Source: Pseudomonas sp. BN417
Lineage (GTDB): Bacteria > Pseudomonadota > Gammaproteobacteria > Pseudomonadales > Pseudomonadaceae
Length of the DNA: 64,000 nt
Reading direction: 5' to 3'
Assembly (NCBI RefSeq): GCF_029871205.1
Contig: NZ_SSOJ01000067.1
Span: forward strand, 62,001-126,000
The translations under genes and the position numbers were made by a program. The first letter of the stretch is position 1; each line of letters begins with the position of its first letter. Of this stretch, positions 7,131 through 16,519 are shown in pieces. Under the pieces are notes generated by a model. The model saw nothing but the letters and a program-made list of their open reading frames with translations, ran no database searches and was not told where the DNA came from.

Positions 7131-8477
7131 TCAGTGGGCGACGCAGTGTCGGCTTCGGTCCTTCTCACCGAGGATGTTGAACAGCAGGTTCAGGGTGAGG
7201 GCGCTGACCGTGGCCATGGCGATGCCACTGTGGGTGATGGGCTCCATCCAGTGGGGCAGGTGGGCGAAGAACTCGGGGCGTACCACCGGGGCCATGCCCA
7301 TGCCGATGCTCACGGCCACCAGCAACTGGTTGCGGCGGTCGCTGATGTCGGCTTCATGGAGGATCTTGATGCCGGTGGCGGCCACCATGCCGAACATGGC
7401 GAGTCCGGCGCCGCCGAGCACTGCCGGCGGGATCGAGGCCACCATGAAAGCAGCCTTGGGCAACAGGCTGAGGACGATCAGGAAGCTCCCCGCGGCCACG
7501 GTCACGTAGCGACTGCGCACGCCGGTCATCTGCACCAGGCCGATGTTCTGGGCGAAGGAAGAGTGGGTGAAGGTATTGAAGAAGCCCGCCAGGAAGGACG
7601 CACCGGCGTCGCACAGCAGGCCGCGGCGCAGGGCGTTGGGGCAGACTTCGCGACCGGTGATCTTGCCCAGGGCGAGGAACATGCCGGTGGACTCGACGAA
7701 GATGATCACCACCACCAGGCACATGGACAGCACCGAGGCCAGCTCGAACCTGGGCATGCCGAAATGCATGGGCTCGACCACCTGGAACCAGGGCGTCTGG
7801 TCCAGCCCATCGAGGTTGACCATGCCGCAGGCGCCCGCCACGGCGTAGCCCAGGGCCATGCCGATCAGCACCGAGACATTCACCCAGAAGCCCTTGAGGA
7901 AGCGGTTCACCAGCAGGATCACGCCCAGCACCAGGGCCGCGATGGCCAGGTATTCCAGGGCGCCGAACTGTGCGGCCTTGCTGCCGCCGCCTGCCCAATT
8001 GACGGCCACCGGGAAGAGGGTGAGGCCGATGGAGGTGATCACGGTCCCGGTCACCAGCGGCGGGAAGAAGCGCACGATGCGCGACATGAAGGGCGCGATC
8101 AGCAGGCCGAAGAAGCCGGCGGCGATGGTGGCGCCAAAGATCCCCTGCAGGCCGACGCCGGGCATCCCGGCCATCACCACCATGCTGCCGACGGCGGCGA
8201 AGCTGGCTCCCATCATCACCGGCATGCGGATGCCCACCGGACCTATCCCCATGGACTGAACCACGGTGGCGATGCCGGCGACCAGCAGGTCGGCGTTGAT
8301 CAGGAAGGCGATTTCTTCGCGGGAGAGACCGGCGGCCTGGCCGACGATCAGGGGTACGGCGACGGCGCCACCGTACATCAGCAGGACATGCTGGATACCG
8401 ACGAGCAGCAGTTGCAGCAGGGGTAGGCGCTGGTCAGCGGGCGGAAGGGCGGTATCCCGCCCTGTCGGAGTGGTCAT
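7131..8477 (-). CDS. NCS2 purine permease (xanthine/urate type)
   Basis: 448 residues with about 12-14 hydrophobic segments; nucleobase:cation symporter-2 family. The QH motif is in the first membrane segment (GIQHVLLMYGG) and the family signature runs EVCPNALRRG to FAQNIGLVQMTGV. The stretch NTFTHSSF where uracil carriers have a different sequence points to the xanthine/urate branch. ATG 8477 is chosen over 8519 because AGAGGTG stands just before it. The gene follows puuD, whose product oxidises urate, so xanthine or urate uptake is the likely job. Confidence 0.9.
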   Translation of the reverse strand: MTTPTGRDTALPPADQRLPLLQLLLVGIQHVLLMYGGAVAVPLIVGQAAGLSREEIAFLINADLLVAGIATVVQSMGIGPVGIRMPVMMGASFAAVGSMVVMAGMPGVGLQGIFGATIAAGFFGLLIAPFMSRIVRFFPPLVTGTVITSIGLTLFPVAVNWAGGGSKAAQFGALEYLAIAALVLGVILLVNRFLKGFWVNVSVLIGMALGYAVAGACGMVNLDGLDQTPWFQVVEPMHFGMPRFELASVLSMCLVVVIIFVESTGMFLALGKITGREVCPNALRRGLLCDAGASFLAGFFNTFTHSSFAQNIGLVQMTGVRSRYVTVAAGSFLIVLSLLPKAAFMVASIPPAVLGGAGLAMFGMVAATGIKILHEADISDRRNQLLVAVSIGMGMAPVVRPEFFAHLPHWMEPITHSGIAMATVSALTLNLLFNILGEKDRSRHCVAH

Positions 8478-8601
8478 GCAACACCTCTGGCGCTTTTGTT
8501 TTTGTAAGTCGCTTGGCAATGCCGCACCTCGTGGGTGCGGCTTGCCGGGTCGTCATGTTGCGGGCCGGGTGCGGACATCCGGCCTGGGTACTGCGCGGAA
8601 G

Positions 8602-8627
8602 AAAAAAGCCCGCCTGGGGGCAGGCTT
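8602..8627 (-). terminator. Second rho-independent terminator after puuD
   Basis: GCCTG/CAGGC stem with flanking GCC and six T on the minus strand (A run 8602-8607). It lies just past the stronger hairpin at 8630-8660, giving a tandem stop between puuD and the permease gene. Confidence 0.7.
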
Positions 8628-8629
8628 GG

Positions 8630-8660
8630 AAAAACGGGCCCTGCTTGGGGTCAGGGCCCG
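8630..8660 (-). terminator. Rho-independent terminator after puuD
   Basis: Nine-base perfect stem CAGGGCCCG/CGGGCCCTG (8635-8643 and 8652-8660) followed by five T on the minus strand, 12 bases past the puuD stop. Confidence 0.9.
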
Positions 8661-8671
8661 TCGTGGTCTTG

Positions 8672-9976
8672 CTAGTTGGTCTTGGCGCCCTGGGCGATCC
8701 AGCGACCGATCAGGTCACGCTCTTCCTGGGTCATCTGGGTGATGTTGCCCAGCGGCATGATCTGGCTGGCGACTGCCTGGGCCTGGATCTTCGGCGCGAG
8801 CATCTGGATCTGCTGCGGAGTGTCGAGCATCACGCCGCCCGGTGCCGAGGTGAACATCGGGCTGGTGGGCTTGGCGGAATGGCAGACGGCGCAGCGTTCC
8901 TGGATGACGCTATGGACCTTTTCGTAGCTGGCGGAACCGTTGCCGGCCTGGGCCGGGGCGGCTGCCGCCGGCTGTGCCGGAGCAGCGGCCTGCTCGGCGG
9001 CCGGGGCAGCGGCGCTGCTGGCGGCGGGAGCGGCGTGTTCCTGGTGGGCGGGCTCCACGGCCAGGCTCGGTTCGGCGGCCTTGTAGTTCGGCGCGGTGAC
9101 AAAGGCGAGGCAGATCATGCCCAGGGCGCCGGCCGGCAGGGTCCAGGCGAACTTGTTGCTGTCGTGGCGGGTGTTGAAGTAGTGGCGCACCAGCACCGCG
9201 ATCACCGCGATCCCGGCCAGGATCAGCCAGTTGTACTGGCTGCCGTAGGTGCTCGGGAAGTGGTTGCTGATCATGATGAACAGCACCGGCAGGGTGAAGT
9301 AGTTGTTGTGGCGCGAACGCAGCAGGCCCTTGGCCGGCAGTACCGGGTCCGGGGTGCGGTTCTCTTCGATGGCCTTAACCAGGGCACGCTGGGCCGGCAT
9401 GATGATGCGGAACACGTTGCCGACCATGATGGTGCCGATCAGCGCGCCGACGTGGATATAGGAACCACGGCCACTGAACACCTGGGTGAAGGCCCAGGAA
9501 GCGCCGACGATCAGCACGAAGAGCACCAGGCCGAGCAGGGCGGGGGTCTTGCCCAGCGGCGAATCGCAGAGGAAGTCGTAGATGAACCAGCCGGCGATCA
9601 GCGAGCCGATGCCGATGGCGACGGCCGCGGCCGGGGAGATGTCCACGCCGGGTGCGATCAGGTACAGGGTCGGGTTCAGGTAGAACACCACGGTCAGCAG
9701 GGCGACGCCCGACAACCAGGTGAAATAGGCTTCCCATTTGAACCAGTGCAGGTTGTCCGGCATTTTCGGCGGAGCGAGCTTGTATTTCTCCAGGTGGTAG
9801 ATGCCGCCACCGTGGATGGCCCAGAGGTCACCCGACAGCCCGTCGCGCGGGTTGGCGCGATTGAGGTTGTTCTCCAGCCACACGAAATAGAAGGATGCGC
9901 CGATCCAGGCGATGCCGGTGATCATGTGAACCCAGCGGATGCTGAGGTTCAGCCATTCGGTCAGATGTGCTTCCAC
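8672..9976 (-). CDS. puuD: Membrane urate oxidase PuuD with fused cytochrome c domain
   Basis: 434 residues. Oxidises urate to 5-hydroxyisourate, passing electrons to the respiratory chain. About eight membrane segments occupy residues 10-300 (start WVHMITGIAWIGASFYFVW), then an Ala/Pro-rich linker at about 309-349 and a C-terminal cytochrome c domain with CAVCH at 362-366 and a likely Met ligand in QIMPLGNIT. The start is GTG 9976 with GAGGT seven bases upstream. It is the fifth gene of a minus-strand series puuE-uraD-alc-allA-puuD and is followed by two terminators. Confidence 0.95.
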   Translation of the reverse strand: MEAHLTEWLNLSIRWVHMITGIAWIGASFYFVWLENNLNRANPRDGLSGDLWAIHGGGIYHLEKYKLAPPKMPDNLHWFKWEAYFTWLSGVALLTVVFYLNPTLYLIAPGVDISPAAAVAIGIGSLIAGWFIYDFLCDSPLGKTPALLGLVLFVLIVGASWAFTQVFSGRGSYIHVGALIGTIMVGNVFRIIMPAQRALVKAIEENRTPDPVLPAKGLLRSRHNNYFTLPVLFIMISNHFPSTYGSQYNWLILAGIAVIAVLVRHYFNTRHDSNKFAWTLPAGALGMICLAFVTAPNYKAAEPSLAVEPAHQEHAAPAASSAAAPAAEQAAAPAQPAAAAPAQAGNGSASYEKVHSVIQERCAVCHSAKPTSPMFTSAPGGVMLDTPQQIQMLAPKIQAQAVASQIMPLGNITQMTQEERDLIGRWIAQGAKTN

Positions 9977-10027
9977 AGTAGGTACCTCTTCCCGCCGATC
10001 GTCACGCCGATCATTGGGCTTCTCTTA

Positions 10028-10531
10028 TTAGTGGTGGGGGTCGAGGAGGAGCTGCTCGTCCTCGGTGAAGTAATGCTCATCGCAGTTGTTGCCTGAACCA
10101 CTGCGATCAACCACCAGGAAGTCATCCCGCTTTTCGATCGTCAGCACCGGGTGGTGCCAGACGCCGCGATGGTAATTAACGCCCTGCCTGCCATTACTGA
10201 GGAAGGCACGGACCAGACCCGGTACAGGTGCATCGCCAAGTGGCGCGACCACGACCAGAAAGGAGTTGCCGAGCAGCGGGATGAAGGCCTGGCTGCCCAG
10301 CGGATGTCGTTCCAGCATGCGGATGCGCAAGGGCATCTCAAGGGATTCGGCGCTGAAGATGCTGATGATCGCCTTGTCTTCCGGCTGGGCGGTCTCGACC
10401 GTCGCCAGCTTGTGGTAACGGCGGGTGGAGCCGTTGTTGATCATGAAGTACTCGGCGCCGTCGGTTTCGATCACATCTCCGAAGGGGGCGAAGGCTTCTT
10501 TGGTCAGGGGCTCGATCTTCAGGGTACGCAT
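10028..10531 (-). CDS. allA: Ureidoglycolate lyase AllA
   Basis: 167 residues. Splits ureidoglycolate into glyoxylate and urea, the last step of allantoin breakdown. Recognised by the cupin-type family sequence MRTLKIEPLTKEAFAPFGDV at the N-terminus, RYHKLA near 38-43 and the YHRGVWHHPV segment carrying conserved His residues near 120-128. Full length for the family. It lies 51 bases upstream of puuD and 107 bases downstream of allantoicase in one direction. Confidence 0.95.
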   Translation of the reverse strand: MRTLKIEPLTKEAFAPFGDVIETDGAEYFMINNGSTRRYHKLATVETAQPEDKAIISIFSAESLEMPLRIRMLERHPLGSQAFIPLLGNSFLVVVAPLGDAPVPGLVRAFLSNGRQGVNYHRGVWHHPVLTIEKRDDFLVVDRSGSGNNCDEHYFTEDEQLLLDPHH

Positions 10532-10638
10532 GGCTGTTCTACTTGTTCAGGTTCACGGTCATCTCTCTCACTCGGAGAGAGGTTGAGGGACGCTCCGCGT
10601 GGAGCATCCCTCGTCCGCCCCTTGGGGCAGTCAATCGC

Positions 10639-11634
10639 TTACTTTGCCACCTTGCCGAACAGGCGCAGACGGCTCACACCACCGTCCGGGAACACGTTCA
10701 GGCGGATGTGGGTGATCGGGCCCAGGGCCTTGATCTGCTCGACGAACTCGTGCTCGGCGTGCATCTGCAGCTTCTGGCTCGGCAGCAGCTCGCGCCAGAA
10801 CAGGCTCTGGGTCTCGATCTGGCTGTCGGTGCCGCCTTTCACAAAGGCGCCCTGGATGGAGCAGCTGTCCGGGTAGTTGCCCTTGAAGTGCAGGGTGTCG
10901 ACGACGATGCGCTCGATCTCGCCCGGGTGGCCCAGGGCGACGATGACCCAGTCGTTGCCCGGGGTACGGCGACGGGCGGTTTCCCAGCCGTCACCCATGT
11001 TGATGCCGCGACCCGGGTTGAGGATGTTGCTCATGCGGCCGAAGTGCTCGTCGGAGCAGGCCAGGGCACGGCCGCCGTTCAGCGCGGCTGCCAGGTCGAT
11101 CTGCTCGTTGTCGCCCACCGAAGACCAGTCGCGGTAGGGGACGCCGTACACGCGCAGGCGTGCCACGCCGCCATCGGGGTAGATGTTGAAGCGCAGGTGG
11201 GTGAAGGCTTGCTCGTTGGCGATCTCGTGGAAGTGGTGGCTGTTGCCCTGCAGCTCAACGGCGGCCAGCACTTCGGTCCACTGGGTGTCGTCGGTCGGGT
11301 CGCCTTCGGCCACGAAGCAGGCTTCCAGGGAAGCCGACGGCGGGAAGTTGCCGGTGAAGAAGCTGGTGTCGATGTCCACACCCTTGATCGAGCCCGGCAC
11401 GCCGAGGCGGATCACGGCGGAGTCGTAACCTTCGAAGCGCTTGCGGCGGGATTCCCAGCCGTCCATCCACTTGCCGTTGTCATCGAATACGCCCTCCTTC
11501 CAGACAGCCGGAGTCGGCTGGAACAGTCGGTTCACGTCAGCGAACCAATCGTCGGTGACGGAGATGGCCTTGGTGCCGAGACGGGCGTCGGCGAGGTTGA
11601 CGTACTTCTCGAAGGGGACGGCGTAGCTTTTCAT
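10639..11634 (-). CDS. alc: Allantoicase
   Basis: 331 residues. Hydrolyses allantoate to ureidoglycolate and urea. Two related halves of the allantoicase fold are visible: [21 protein letters not shown] near residues 58-78 and [22 protein letters not shown] in the second half, each followed by an [16 protein letters not shown] / [16 protein letters not shown] block. Full length. It lies between uraD and allA in the minus-strand operon. Confidence 0.96.
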   Translation of the reverse strand: MKSYAVPFEKYVNLADARLGTKAISVTDDWFADVNRLFQPTPAVWKEGVFDDNGKWMDGWESRRKRFEGYDSAVIRLGVPGSIKGVDIDTSFFTGNFPPSASLEACFVAEGDPTDDTQWTEVLAAVELQGNSHHFHEIANEQAFTHLRFNIYPDGGVARLRVYGVPYRDWSSVGDNEQIDLAAALNGGRALACSDEHFGRMSNILNPGRGINMGDGWETARRRTPGNDWVIVALGHPGEIERIVVDTLHFKGNYPDSCSIQGAFVKGGTDSQIETQSLFWRELLPSQKLQMHAEHEFVEQIKALGPITHIRLNVFPDGGVSRLRLFGKVAK

Positions 11635-11689
11635 CTGTCTTGTCTGCCTTGAAATGAGGGCGATATGGAGGGAGCGGTACGCCTGCGGC

Positions 11690-12205
11690 TTACATTTGCT
11701 GCAGGCGGAACAGCGCGATCTTGTTGATCTCGGCCAGGGCCCTGGTGAATTCGGCTTCGGGTGAGTTGTGGATCCGCTCCTCGAAGGCCGCCAGGATCTG
11801 GTGCCGGTTACTGCCTTTCACCGCCATGATGAAGGGAAACCCGAACTTGGCCTTGTAGGCGTCGTTCAGCTCGGTGAAGCGCGCGAACTCTTCAGCCGTG
11901 CACTCCTGGATACCCGCACCGGCCTGTTCGCTGGTGCTGGCTTCGGTCAGCTCGCCACGGACGGCGGCCTTGCCGGCCAGGTCCGGGTGAGCATTGATCA
12001 GCGCCAGCTGGGATTCGTGGCTGGCACTGAGCAACAGGTCGGCCATGCGCTGGTGCAGGCCGTCGATTGCGTCGATCTGGGCGTCCTGGCCCAGGTCGAA
12101 AGCCTTCTCGGCTACCCAGGGCGAATGTTCGTAGATGTCGGCGAAGGCCTTGATGAAGGCATCGCGGGACAGGCTGGACGGGGTCAGGGTCTGGAAGCGG
12201 CTCAT
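11690..12205 (-). CDS. uraD: OHCU decarboxylase UraD
   Basis: 171 residues. Decarboxylates 2-oxo-4-hydroxy-4-carboxy-5-ureidoimidazoline to S-allantoin. The family pattern is clear: [25 protein letters not shown] at the start, HPDLAGKAA in the middle, SSEQ-like TSEQAGAG, and FPFIMAVKG near 122-130. Its ATG overlaps the puuE stop codon by four bases (12202-12205), so the two are translationally coupled. Confidence 0.96.
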   Translation of the reverse strand: MSRFQTLTPSSLSRDAFIKAFADIYEHSPWVAEKAFDLGQDAQIDAIDGLHQRMADLLLSASHESQLALINAHPDLAGKAAVRGELTEASTSEQAGAGIQECTAEEFARFTELNDAYKAKFGFPFIMAVKGSNRHQILAAFEERIHNSPEAEFTRALAEINKIALFRLQQM

Positions 12206-13131
12206 TTCGCTTGCTCTTTGAAAGGGTGAGTGGCGTGCCAGTGGCGGGCGATATCGTCACGGCGGGCGAACCAGACTTTCTCATGGCCCTTCACGTAGTC
12301 GATGAAGCGCGCCAGGGCGGCAAGGCGTGCCGGGCGGCCCAGCAGGCGGCAGTGCATGCCGATGGAGAGCATCTTCGGCGCGCCGGCGGCGCCTTCGGCG
12401 TAGAGCACGTCGAAGGCGTCCTTGAGGTATTCGAAGAAGTCGTCGCCCTTGTTGAAACCCTGCACCTGGGTGAAGCGCATATCGTTGGTGTCCAGGGTGT
12501 AGGGGATGACCAGGTGCGGCTTGCCGGTGGGGTTGTTCGGTTCCCAGTAGGGCAGGTCGTCGTCGTAGGTGTCGGAGTCGTAGAGGAAGCCGCCTTCCTC
12601 CATCACCAGGCGACGAGTGTTCGGGCTGGTGCGGCCGGTGTACCAGCCCACCGGGCGCTCGCCGGTCAGTTCGGTGAGGATGCGGATGGCTTCGAGCATG
12701 TGTTCACGCTCCTGGGCCTCGTCCATGTACTGGTAATCGATCCAGCGGTAGCCGTGGCTGCAGATCTCGTGGCCGGCCTCGACCATGGCGCGGATCGCAT
12801 CGGGATGGCGCTGGGCGGCCATGGCCACGGCGAAGATGGTCATCGGGATGTCATGGCGCTTGAACAGATCGAGCAGACGCCACACACCGACGCGACTGCC
12901 GTATTCGTACAGGGACTCCATGCTCATGTTGCGCACGCCCTGCAAAGGCTGGGCGGCCACCATCTCGGACAGGAAGGCTTCGGATTCCTTGTCGCCATGG
13001 AGCACGCTGCGTTCGCCGCCTTCTTCGTAGTTCAGCACAAAGGACAGGGCGATGCGGGCCTCGCCGGGCCAGTGCGGGTGTGGAGGGGTGTTGCCGTAAC
13101 CGATCAGGTCGCGTGGGTACTCAGCGCTCAC
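12202..13131 (-). CDS. puuE: Cofactor-independent allantoinase PuuE
   Basis: 309 residues, polysaccharide-deacetylase-like fold. Opens the allantoin ring to allantoate without the metal centre of classical allantoinases. Motifs: YPRDLIGYGNTPPHPHWPG at the N-terminus, SHGYRWIDYQYM, and CRLLGRPARLAAL near the C-terminus. The start is the GTG at 13131, eight bases after GAAGGAAG; the frame extends to 13269 but that part overlaps the operator. First gene of the minus-strand uricolytic operon, 74 bases behind the operator at 13205. Confidence 0.96.
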   Translation of the reverse strand: MSAEYPRDLIGYGNTPPHPHWPGEARIALSFVLNYEEGGERSVLHGDKESEAFLSEMVAAQPLQGVRNMSMESLYEYGSRVGVWRLLDLFKRHDIPMTIFAVAMAAQRHPDAIRAMVEAGHEICSHGYRWIDYQYMDEAQEREHMLEAIRILTELTGERPVGWYTGRTSPNTRRLVMEEGGFLYDSDTYDDDLPYWEPNNPTGKPHLVIPYTLDTNDMRFTQVQGFNKGDDFFEYLKDAFDVLYAEGAAGAPKMLSIGMHCRLLGRPARLAALARFIDYVKGHEKVWFARRDDIARHWHATHPFKEQAK

Positions 13132-13204
13132 TGCAGTCTTCCTTCTTTTCAGTTGGACGATCAGCGACAGCCTGGGAAGTGGTGCGCGACCGTGGATGGG
13201 GTGA

Positions 13205-13214
13205 TTGTATACAA
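13205..13214. promoter_or_regulatory. TTGTRTACAA operator (copy 3, perfect palindrome)
   Basis: TTGTATACAA, a perfect 10-bp palindrome 74 bases upstream of the puuE start. It probably controls the whole minus-strand operon puuE-uraD-alc-allA-puuD. Identical to the copy at 16510. Confidence 0.7.
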
Positions 13215-13387
13215 ACTGTCTCGTGTTTTGTAAATCAAATATTTGTTGAATTTGCTGGTACCTGTCCAAACGAGAATCCTGTCCATCCGGTCAGGACCTT
13301 GAAGCGCAAGCCGCGCAGCCTGGCCGATGCGGGCAAATTCTGACAGGACAGCGGCTGGAGGTCGTTTTACAATATCGGGGGTGGTGA

Positions 13388-13397
13388 TTGTGTACAA
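13388..13397. promoter_or_regulatory. TTGTRTACAA operator (copy 4)
   Basis: TTGTGTACAA, identical to the copy at 16867. It stands 157 bases before uraH in the same intergenic region that holds the puuE operator, so the divergent uraH and puuE units each have one site. The 420 bases between the two start codons hold no gene that I can support. Confidence 0.65.
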
Positions 13398-13553
13398 TTT
13401 TTTGAGTTTATGTCTTACATTTATCCGGTCGCGTGTTATTCTGCGGACCGTACCGGGGCCTTTGCCCTGCCCACGCACCGATATGAACAAGCAGAGGAGG
13501 TGTGGCGTTCCGATCGAGGCCTGAACCAGGGCTCGGTGGACGCCCAGCGAGCA

Positions 13554-13907
13554 ATGGGACGTTTGACCACGCATGTACTGGATGCCGCCCACGGCTGCCC
13601 TGGCCGTGACATCAGGATCGAGCTCTACCGCGTCGAAGGCGCCGGTCTGGAGCTGGTCGCCACCGCCACCACCAACGACGACGGCCGCTGCGATGCGCCG
13701 CTGCTGCAGGGCGCCGACTACCAAAGCGGCGTCTACCAGATCCACTTCCACGCCGGCGACTACTACCGTGCCCGTGGCGTGAAGCTTCCCGAACCAGCTT
13801 TCCTCGATGTGGTGGTGCTGCGCTTTGGTATTTCCGCTGAGCAGGACCACTACCACGTGCCGCTGCTGATCTCCCCTTACAGCTACTCCACCTATCGGGG
13901 CAGCTAG
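13554..13907 (+). CDS. uraH: 5-hydroxyisourate hydrolase UraH (transthyretin-like)
   Basis: 117 residues. Hydrolyses 5-hydroxyisourate to OHCU, the step after PuuD. Transthyretin fold with the family's N-terminal TTHVLDAAHG, the catalytic His in TTHV, YHVPLLISP near the end, and the diagnostic C-terminal tetrapeptide YRGS. A longer frame opens at 13410, but ATG 13554 gives the normal length. No strong ribosome site is visible. Divergent from puuE and followed by a terminator at 13948. Confidence 0.95.
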   Translation: MGRLTTHVLDAAHGCPGRDIRIELYRVEGAGLELVATATTNDDGRCDAPLLQGADYQSGVYQIHFHAGDYYRARGVKLPEPAFLDVVVLRFGISAEQDHYHVPLLISPYSYSTYRGS

Positions 13908-13947
13908 TTCCAGATACTCGTTACCCTCGACTCGTTGGAGTCTTCCT

Positions 13948-13975
13948 AGCCCGTTCACACTGCGGGCTTTTTTTT
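13948..13975 (+). terminator. Rho-independent terminator after uraH
   Basis: AGCCCG (13948-13953) pairs with CGGGCT (13963-13968), followed by eight T. Confidence 0.85.
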
Positions 13976-14042
13976 GCCCGCGAGAAAGTGCCGGCCCAAG
14001 TCCACGCCTGCTGGCGCTGCTTGTTGTGGTAAAGGGATGCGC

Positions 14043-14068
14043 AAAAAAAGCCCGACGCAAGGTCGGGC
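14043..14068 (-). terminator. Rho-independent terminator after the LysE-type gene
   Basis: GCCCGAC/GTCGGGC stem (14050-14056 and 14062-14068) followed on the minus strand by seven T. The rest of 13976-14320 shows no gene I can support; long frames there are shadows. Confidence 0.85.
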
Positions 14069-14320
14069 AGAAACGCATCACGGGGAGATGCGCAAGGGAG
14101 GGGGTATTTCCACTATCAGTGCGATGGGTGTCGAATAAACGCCGGCCAGATCAGATCGCGCGCGTCCATGGAACACGATCGGAACTCGAAGGAGTCTAGG
14201 CGGCTATCGCGACTTTGCCGGTTGGCGATCGGATTTCGTGGGGTGGTGCTGCCGGACGACGAAAGGAGGGGGCCGGCGGAGAGGGTGCGTTGCGCGGGGA
14301 GGGCAACGCACCGGGGAGCA

Positions 14321-14947
14321 TCAGCGGGAAAGCAGAGACGCCGCGCCCGCACCGCCGAACAGCGCCGCGCTGGTGCGGTTGAACCAGACGTGGCCCTTGC
14401 CGGAACGCAGGTAGCGCGCGGCGCCCTGGGCGCTGAGGCCGTAGAACAGCTTGCAGCCGAGATCCAGCACCGCCCAGGTAGCGATCATGATCAGAAGCTG
14501 GGCCAGCAGCGGGCGCTCGGCGCTGAGGAACTGCGGCAGGAAGGCGGCGAAGAAGAGGATGTCCTTGGGGTTGCTGGCACCCAGGCCGAAAGCCTTCCAG
14601 AACATGGCGCGGAAGCTCGGGTTCACCGGTTGCTCCTCGGCATTGGCCGGGCGCGCGGCGCGGCGGGATTCCAGCCAGCTCTGCCAGGCGAGGTAGAAGA
14701 GGTACAGGGCGCCGATGATCTTCAGGGCGCTGAACAGCTTTTCCGAGGCCAGCAGCAGGGCGCCCAGGCCCAGGGCCGAGGCGCTGAGCAGGCAGATGGA
14801 TGCCGAGACTCCGCCGAGGAAGGCCGGGAGTGACCGGCGCAGGCCATAGTTGAGGCTGTTGCTGACCATCAGCAGGGACAGCGGTCCGGGAATCAGGATC
14901 ACGATCAGCGCGGCGCTGCTGAACAGCAGCCAGGTTTCCAGGCTCAT
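14321..14947 (-). CDS. LysE/RhtB family exporter
   Basis: 208 residues, six hydrophobic segments, with the family start LLFSSAALIVILIPGPLSLLMVSNSLNYG and the NPKDILFFAAFLPQF segment near 121-135. These inner-membrane carriers export amino acids or related small metabolites. GGAGAAGAG precedes the ATG. It stands between uraH and the AzgA-type permease in the same direction as the latter, separated from it by a terminator at 14969. Substrate unknown; the context suggests export of a purine-pathway side product, but that is only a guess. Confidence 0.88.
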   Translation of the reverse strand: MSLETWLLFSSAALIVILIPGPLSLLMVSNSLNYGLRRSLPAFLGGVSASICLLSASALGLGALLLASEKLFSALKIIGALYLFYLAWQSWLESRRAARPANAEEQPVNPSFRAMFWKAFGLGASNPKDILFFAAFLPQFLSAERPLLAQLLIMIATWAVLDLGCKLFYGLSAQGAARYLRSGKGHVWFNRTSAALFGGAGAASLLSR

Positions 14948-14968
14948 GGGTTCTCTTCTCCATAAATG

Positions 14969-14999
14969 AAAAGGCCCCGCCGCATTGCGGCAGGGCCCG
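14969..14999 (-). terminator. Rho-independent terminator after the AzgA-type permease
   Basis: GGCCCCGCCGC pairs with GCGGCAGGGCC (one mismatch) and is followed on the minus strand by TTTTC, 19 bases beyond the permease stop. Confidence 0.75.
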
Positions 15000-15017
15000 G
15001 TCTTGCTTGGTCGAAGC

Positions 15018-16367
15018 TTACAGGAAGATGAACTTGGCTACAAAGATTGCGCAGAGTGCATACAAACTGACCGACACTTCCTTGTACTTGCCGGTGAAGG
15101 CCTTCATCGCCACGTAGGTCACGAAGCCCAGGGCGATGCCGTCGGCGACCGAGAAGGTCAGCGGCATCATGATCACGGTGACGATCGCCGGGATGGTCTC
15201 GGTGTGCTCCTTCCAGTCGATATGGGCCATGCCGCCCATCATCAGCATGGCTACGTAGATCAGCGCGCCGGCGGTGGCGTAGGCGGGGATCATGCCGGCC
15301 AGCGGGGCGAAGAACATCGCGGCGATGAAGAGGATGCCCACGGTCACCGCGGTCAGGCCGGTGCGGCCACCGGCGGCCACGCCCGCGGCGCTCTCCACAT
15401 AGCTGGTCACCGGCGGTACGCCGAGCACGCCACCGAAGACGCTGGAGGCGCTGTCGGCCTTCATGGCCTTGGACAGGTTCTCGATGCGGCCGTCTTCCTG
15501 CACCAGGTTGGCACGCTGGGCCACGCCCATCAGGGTGCCGGCGGTGTCGAACATGTGCACGAAGAGGAAGGCCAGGATCACGCTGACCATGGTCACGTCG
15601 AAGGCGCCGGTGATGTCCATCGCCATGAAGGTCGGGGCCAGGCTCGGGGGCATGGAGAACACGCCGCCGAACTGGACGATGCCCAGGCCCACGCCGGCCA
15701 GGGTCACGGTGAGGATGCTGATCAGGATGCCGCCGAAGATGCGACGGTATTCCAGCACCGCGATCATCAGGAAGCAGATGGCGGCCAGCAGCGGACCGGG
15801 GGAGGTCAGGTCACCGATGTGCACCAGGGTGGCCGGATGGGCGACCACGATGCCAGCGGTCTTCAGGCCGATCAGCCCGAGGAACAGGCCGACCCCCGCG
15901 CCCATGGCGAAGCGCAGGCTGCTGGGAATGCTGTTGAGCAGCCATTCGCGGATGCGCGAGAAGGTCAGGATCATGAACAGCACGCCGGAGAGGAACACCG
16001 CGCCGAGCGCGATCTGCCAGCTGTAGCCCATGGTGTTGACCACGGTGTAGGTGAAGAAGGCGTTCAGGCCCATGCCCGGGGCCAGGCCCACCGGCCAGTT
16101 GGCGTAGAGGCCCATGAGGAGGCAACCGAAGGCTGCGGCGAGACAGGTGGCAACGAAGGCCGCGCCATGATCGATCCCGGCATCGGCCATGATGTTCGGG
16201 TTGACGAAAATGATGTAGGCCATGGTGATGAAGGTCGTCAGACCTGCAGCCAGTTCGGTCTTCACGGTGGTGCCGTGGAGGCTCAGTTTGAAGAGCCGTT
16301 CAAGCAGACCGTTGGCGGGCGGTGTTGCGGCGTACGTTCCTTGTTCTTGTTGTTTGATGCTTTCCAC
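15018..16367 (-). CDS. AzgA-type guanine/hypoxanthine/adenine permease
   Basis: 449 residues, NCS2/AzgA branch of purine carriers. Family landmarks: ELAAGLTTFITMAYIIFVNP near the N-terminus, GLAPGMGLNAFFTY, FVHMFDTAGTLMGVA and VTSYVESAAGVAAGGRTGLT. The start is GTG 16367, with GAGGAG nine bases upstream; the open frame continues to 16466. The operator at 16510 lies 143 bases upstream. Imports purine bases for the guanine deaminase and xanthine dehydrogenase steps. Confidence 0.93.
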   Translation of the reverse strand: MESIKQQEQGTYAATPPANGLLERLFKLSLHGTTVKTELAAGLTTFITMAYIIFVNPNIMADAGIDHGAAFVATCLAAAFGCLLMGLYANWPVGLAPGMGLNAFFTYTVVNTMGYSWQIALGAVFLSGVLFMILTFSRIREWLLNSIPSSLRFAMGAGVGLFLGLIGLKTAGIVVAHPATLVHIGDLTSPGPLLAAICFLMIAVLEYRRIFGGILISILTVTLAGVGLGIVQFGGVFSMPPSLAPTFMAMDITGAFDVTMVSVILAFLFVHMFDTAGTLMGVAQRANLVQEDGRIENLSKAMKADSASSVFGGVLGVPPVTSYVESAAGVAAGGRTGLTAVTVGILFIAAMFFAPLAGMIPAYATAGALIYVAMLMMGGMAHIDWKEHTETIPAIVTVIMMPLTFSVADGIALGFVTYVAMKAFTGKYKEVSVSLYALCAIFVAKFIFL

Positions 16368-16509
16368 AGCGTGGTACTCCTCATCTCTTTTGTTTTGGTC
16401 ACCCAGAGCCTGGAGTTGGCTCCGGACTGACTGAGGCGGATGGCGTGAGTGGTGCGCTTCCTCCAATACTTGACCAGCGGGTCAGGAAGTTCACGGCGCG
16501 ATTATGCCT

Positions 16510-16519
16510 TTGTATACAA
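16510..16519. promoter_or_regulatory. TTGTRTACAA operator (copy 5, perfect palindrome)
   Basis: TTGTATACAA in front of the AzgA-type permease gene, embedded in an AT-rich promoter-like stretch. The 617 bases between this permease and the GntR gene contain this site and the one at 16867 and no supported gene. Confidence 0.7.

Noticed and set aside
7080-8426. Long plus-strand frame across the NCS2 permease
   Set aside because: His/Gly/Asp-rich composition, exactly antisense to membrane segments of a clear transporter.
14168-14833. Plus-strand frame across the LysE-type gene
   Set aside because: Antisense shadow with Gly/Gln/Arg bias; the minus-strand gene has membrane segments and a good ribosome site.
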